NCBI RefSeq assembly: GCF_963583255.1
Contig: NC_084814.1
Span: forward strand, 25,238,815 to 25,302,814
Length of the DNA stretch: 64,000 nt
Direction of reading: 5' to 3'
Source of the DNA: Pyrus communis
Lineage: Eukaryota; Streptophyta; Magnoliopsida; Rosales; Rosaceae
Part shown: in pieces, positions 63,053 through 64,000 of the stretch
How positions within the stretch are numbered: position 1 is the first letter of the stretch
Layout of the letters: each line of letters begins with the position of its first letter
The notes under the pieces: model-generated
Told to the model about the DNA's origin: nothing
Databases searched by the model: none
What the model saw: the letters and a program-made list of their open reading frames with translations, nothing else
Position numbers and translations under genes: made by a program

Positions 63053-64000
63053 TGTTGATCCTAAAAATTACCAAGTCTACGTGATGCGCATTCCGAGTAA
63101 TTAATAAGATAACTACGTCCTTCGATTGTGTACGGGGCATGCCAACTCGTCGGCCGAGGAGTAAAATATGTTGATGTGTCGTTGGGTGCGCTGCTGACTT
63201 CTTGATCTTGCGACTGCGGTCGAGGAAGGAACACGTCTCGGCCTTCGGGTTCTAGAGCCTGAAAACAGGCTGCTAGTTTTGCGAAGTTCAATATTAGATT
63301 CGGCATTCAATGTGCCGAATGTAGTAACCTGGTAACACCTCATTTCTCCGAGAAGGCTGATAAGATAACCTCTACCAACAAGGACTCAAAAATCCTTGTC
63401 GACCGAGACTTGGATAGGTAATAAGTCGATCAAGAAGCAGTGCTGTTTATCCAAACTGAAGGTGCTCCTTGATCAGCTGATTCTACGGCTCCAATGTTGT
63501 TTATCCAAACTGAAGATGTCGCAGATTAATTGCCTTCATAGTGATGTTTATCCAAACTGAAGATGTGTTGGCGGAAAAAAGAAAATAAAGATCTCAAGGT
63601 TGTTGAGAGGTTTCGCGTAGAGCGAGAGTTTGCGCAGGGCAGTTTGTGTGTTAAATTGGAGAGGGGCTTGAATGATGCACGTCCTTCTCTATTTATGGCA
63701 ATAAACTCGGATTAGGACTCCTTAACCTAATCTAACTAGGACTCGGCCAATCCTAATTCATAACCTAATCAAATTAGGACTCGGCCAATCCTAATTCAAC
63801 TAGGACTTTGAACGCACCTTTTGAACGAGCAAATTCATCTCCCGAGTCCGAGCATTCCTAGGACTCCTTATCATACTAGGTCTCGACTACTTCACCTTTA
63901 TCCAAAATAATCTTCTTCGTAGCAGGATTCGGCCAACCTTGATAGAGCCGGCCCATGATAAGATTCTAAAAAAATACCTTTGGGCCGAGGATACTTCTGA
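63053..64000 (-). mobile_element. Probable LTR (partial, cut by window end)
   Basis: On the minus strand the segment has a TATA-like CATAAATAG (about 63690-63698), followed downstream by low-AT leader-like sequence, and could end AGGATCAACA at 63053. The upstream part has tandem GGATTGGCCGAGTCCTAAT motifs (about 63741-63800). TGTTTATCCAAACTGAAG occurs three times (about 63443, 63496 and 63543). No PBS is clear to its left and the other end lies outside the window, so element type and completeness are unknown. The small frames at 63061-63343 are not called. Confidence 0.4.

Overview
This is nuclear DNA from a flowering plant. The genes carry GT-AG introns and are plant families (MFT, laccase, DYW-type PPR, TDY-type MAP kinase, SPARK/GPI protein, linker-histone/AT-hook protein). 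The spacers are AT-rich and full of LTR elements, MITEs and simple repeats. Two Cassandra TRIMs with 5S-like LTRs and the general repeat style suggest Rosaceae, perhaps the apple/pear group; that placement is inference from memory, not a search.

Layout. 1-10 kb: a complete Tekay/Del-type chromovirus on the minus strand with 2.3 kb LTRs, intact TSD, PBS and PPT, but two in-frame stops in pol. 10-18.4 kb: gene-free, with an LTR flanked by a 5-bp TSD (solo LTR), a Harbinger-like element, other MITE candidates and microsatellites. 18.4-23.5 kb: a degenerate tandem/minisatellite block holding duplicated pieces of the 3' end of the neighbouring MFT gene and a complete Cassandra element. 23.5-25.5 kb: a four-exon MFT (PEBP) gene, minus strand, with RY and G-box motifs upstream. 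25.8-30.6 kb: MITEs and unassigned sequence. 30.7-32.5 kb: a two-exon SPARK-domain GPI-anchored protein, minus. 35.6-38.0 kb: a five-exon laccase, minus. 38.4-42.7 kb: hAT-like MITEs, one split by a second Cassandra, and a long imperfect foldback. 42.8-45.2 kb: a two-exon DYW PPR gene, plus. 46.2-50.1 kb: an eleven-exon group-D MAP kinase, minus. 50.5-53.1 kb: a cluster of DNA-transposon derivatives. 53.5-57.7 kb: a four-exon H15/AT-hook chromatin protein, plus, with nested MITEs in its 2.5 kb second intron. 57.7-64 kb: gene-free, MITEs and what looks like part of an LTR at the right edge.

The host genes do not form an operon or an obvious pathway. They are independent loci for seed/ABA signalling (MFT), cell-wall oxidation (laccase), organelle RNA editing (PPR), MAPK signalling and chromatin architecture. 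Exon borders were read by eye from splice sites, reading frame and family knowledge; the exon lengths close in frame for every gene listed. The most interesting structures are the MFT-tail duplications, the Cassandra insertions into older repeats, the nested MITEs and the 290-nt foldback at 41.3 kb.
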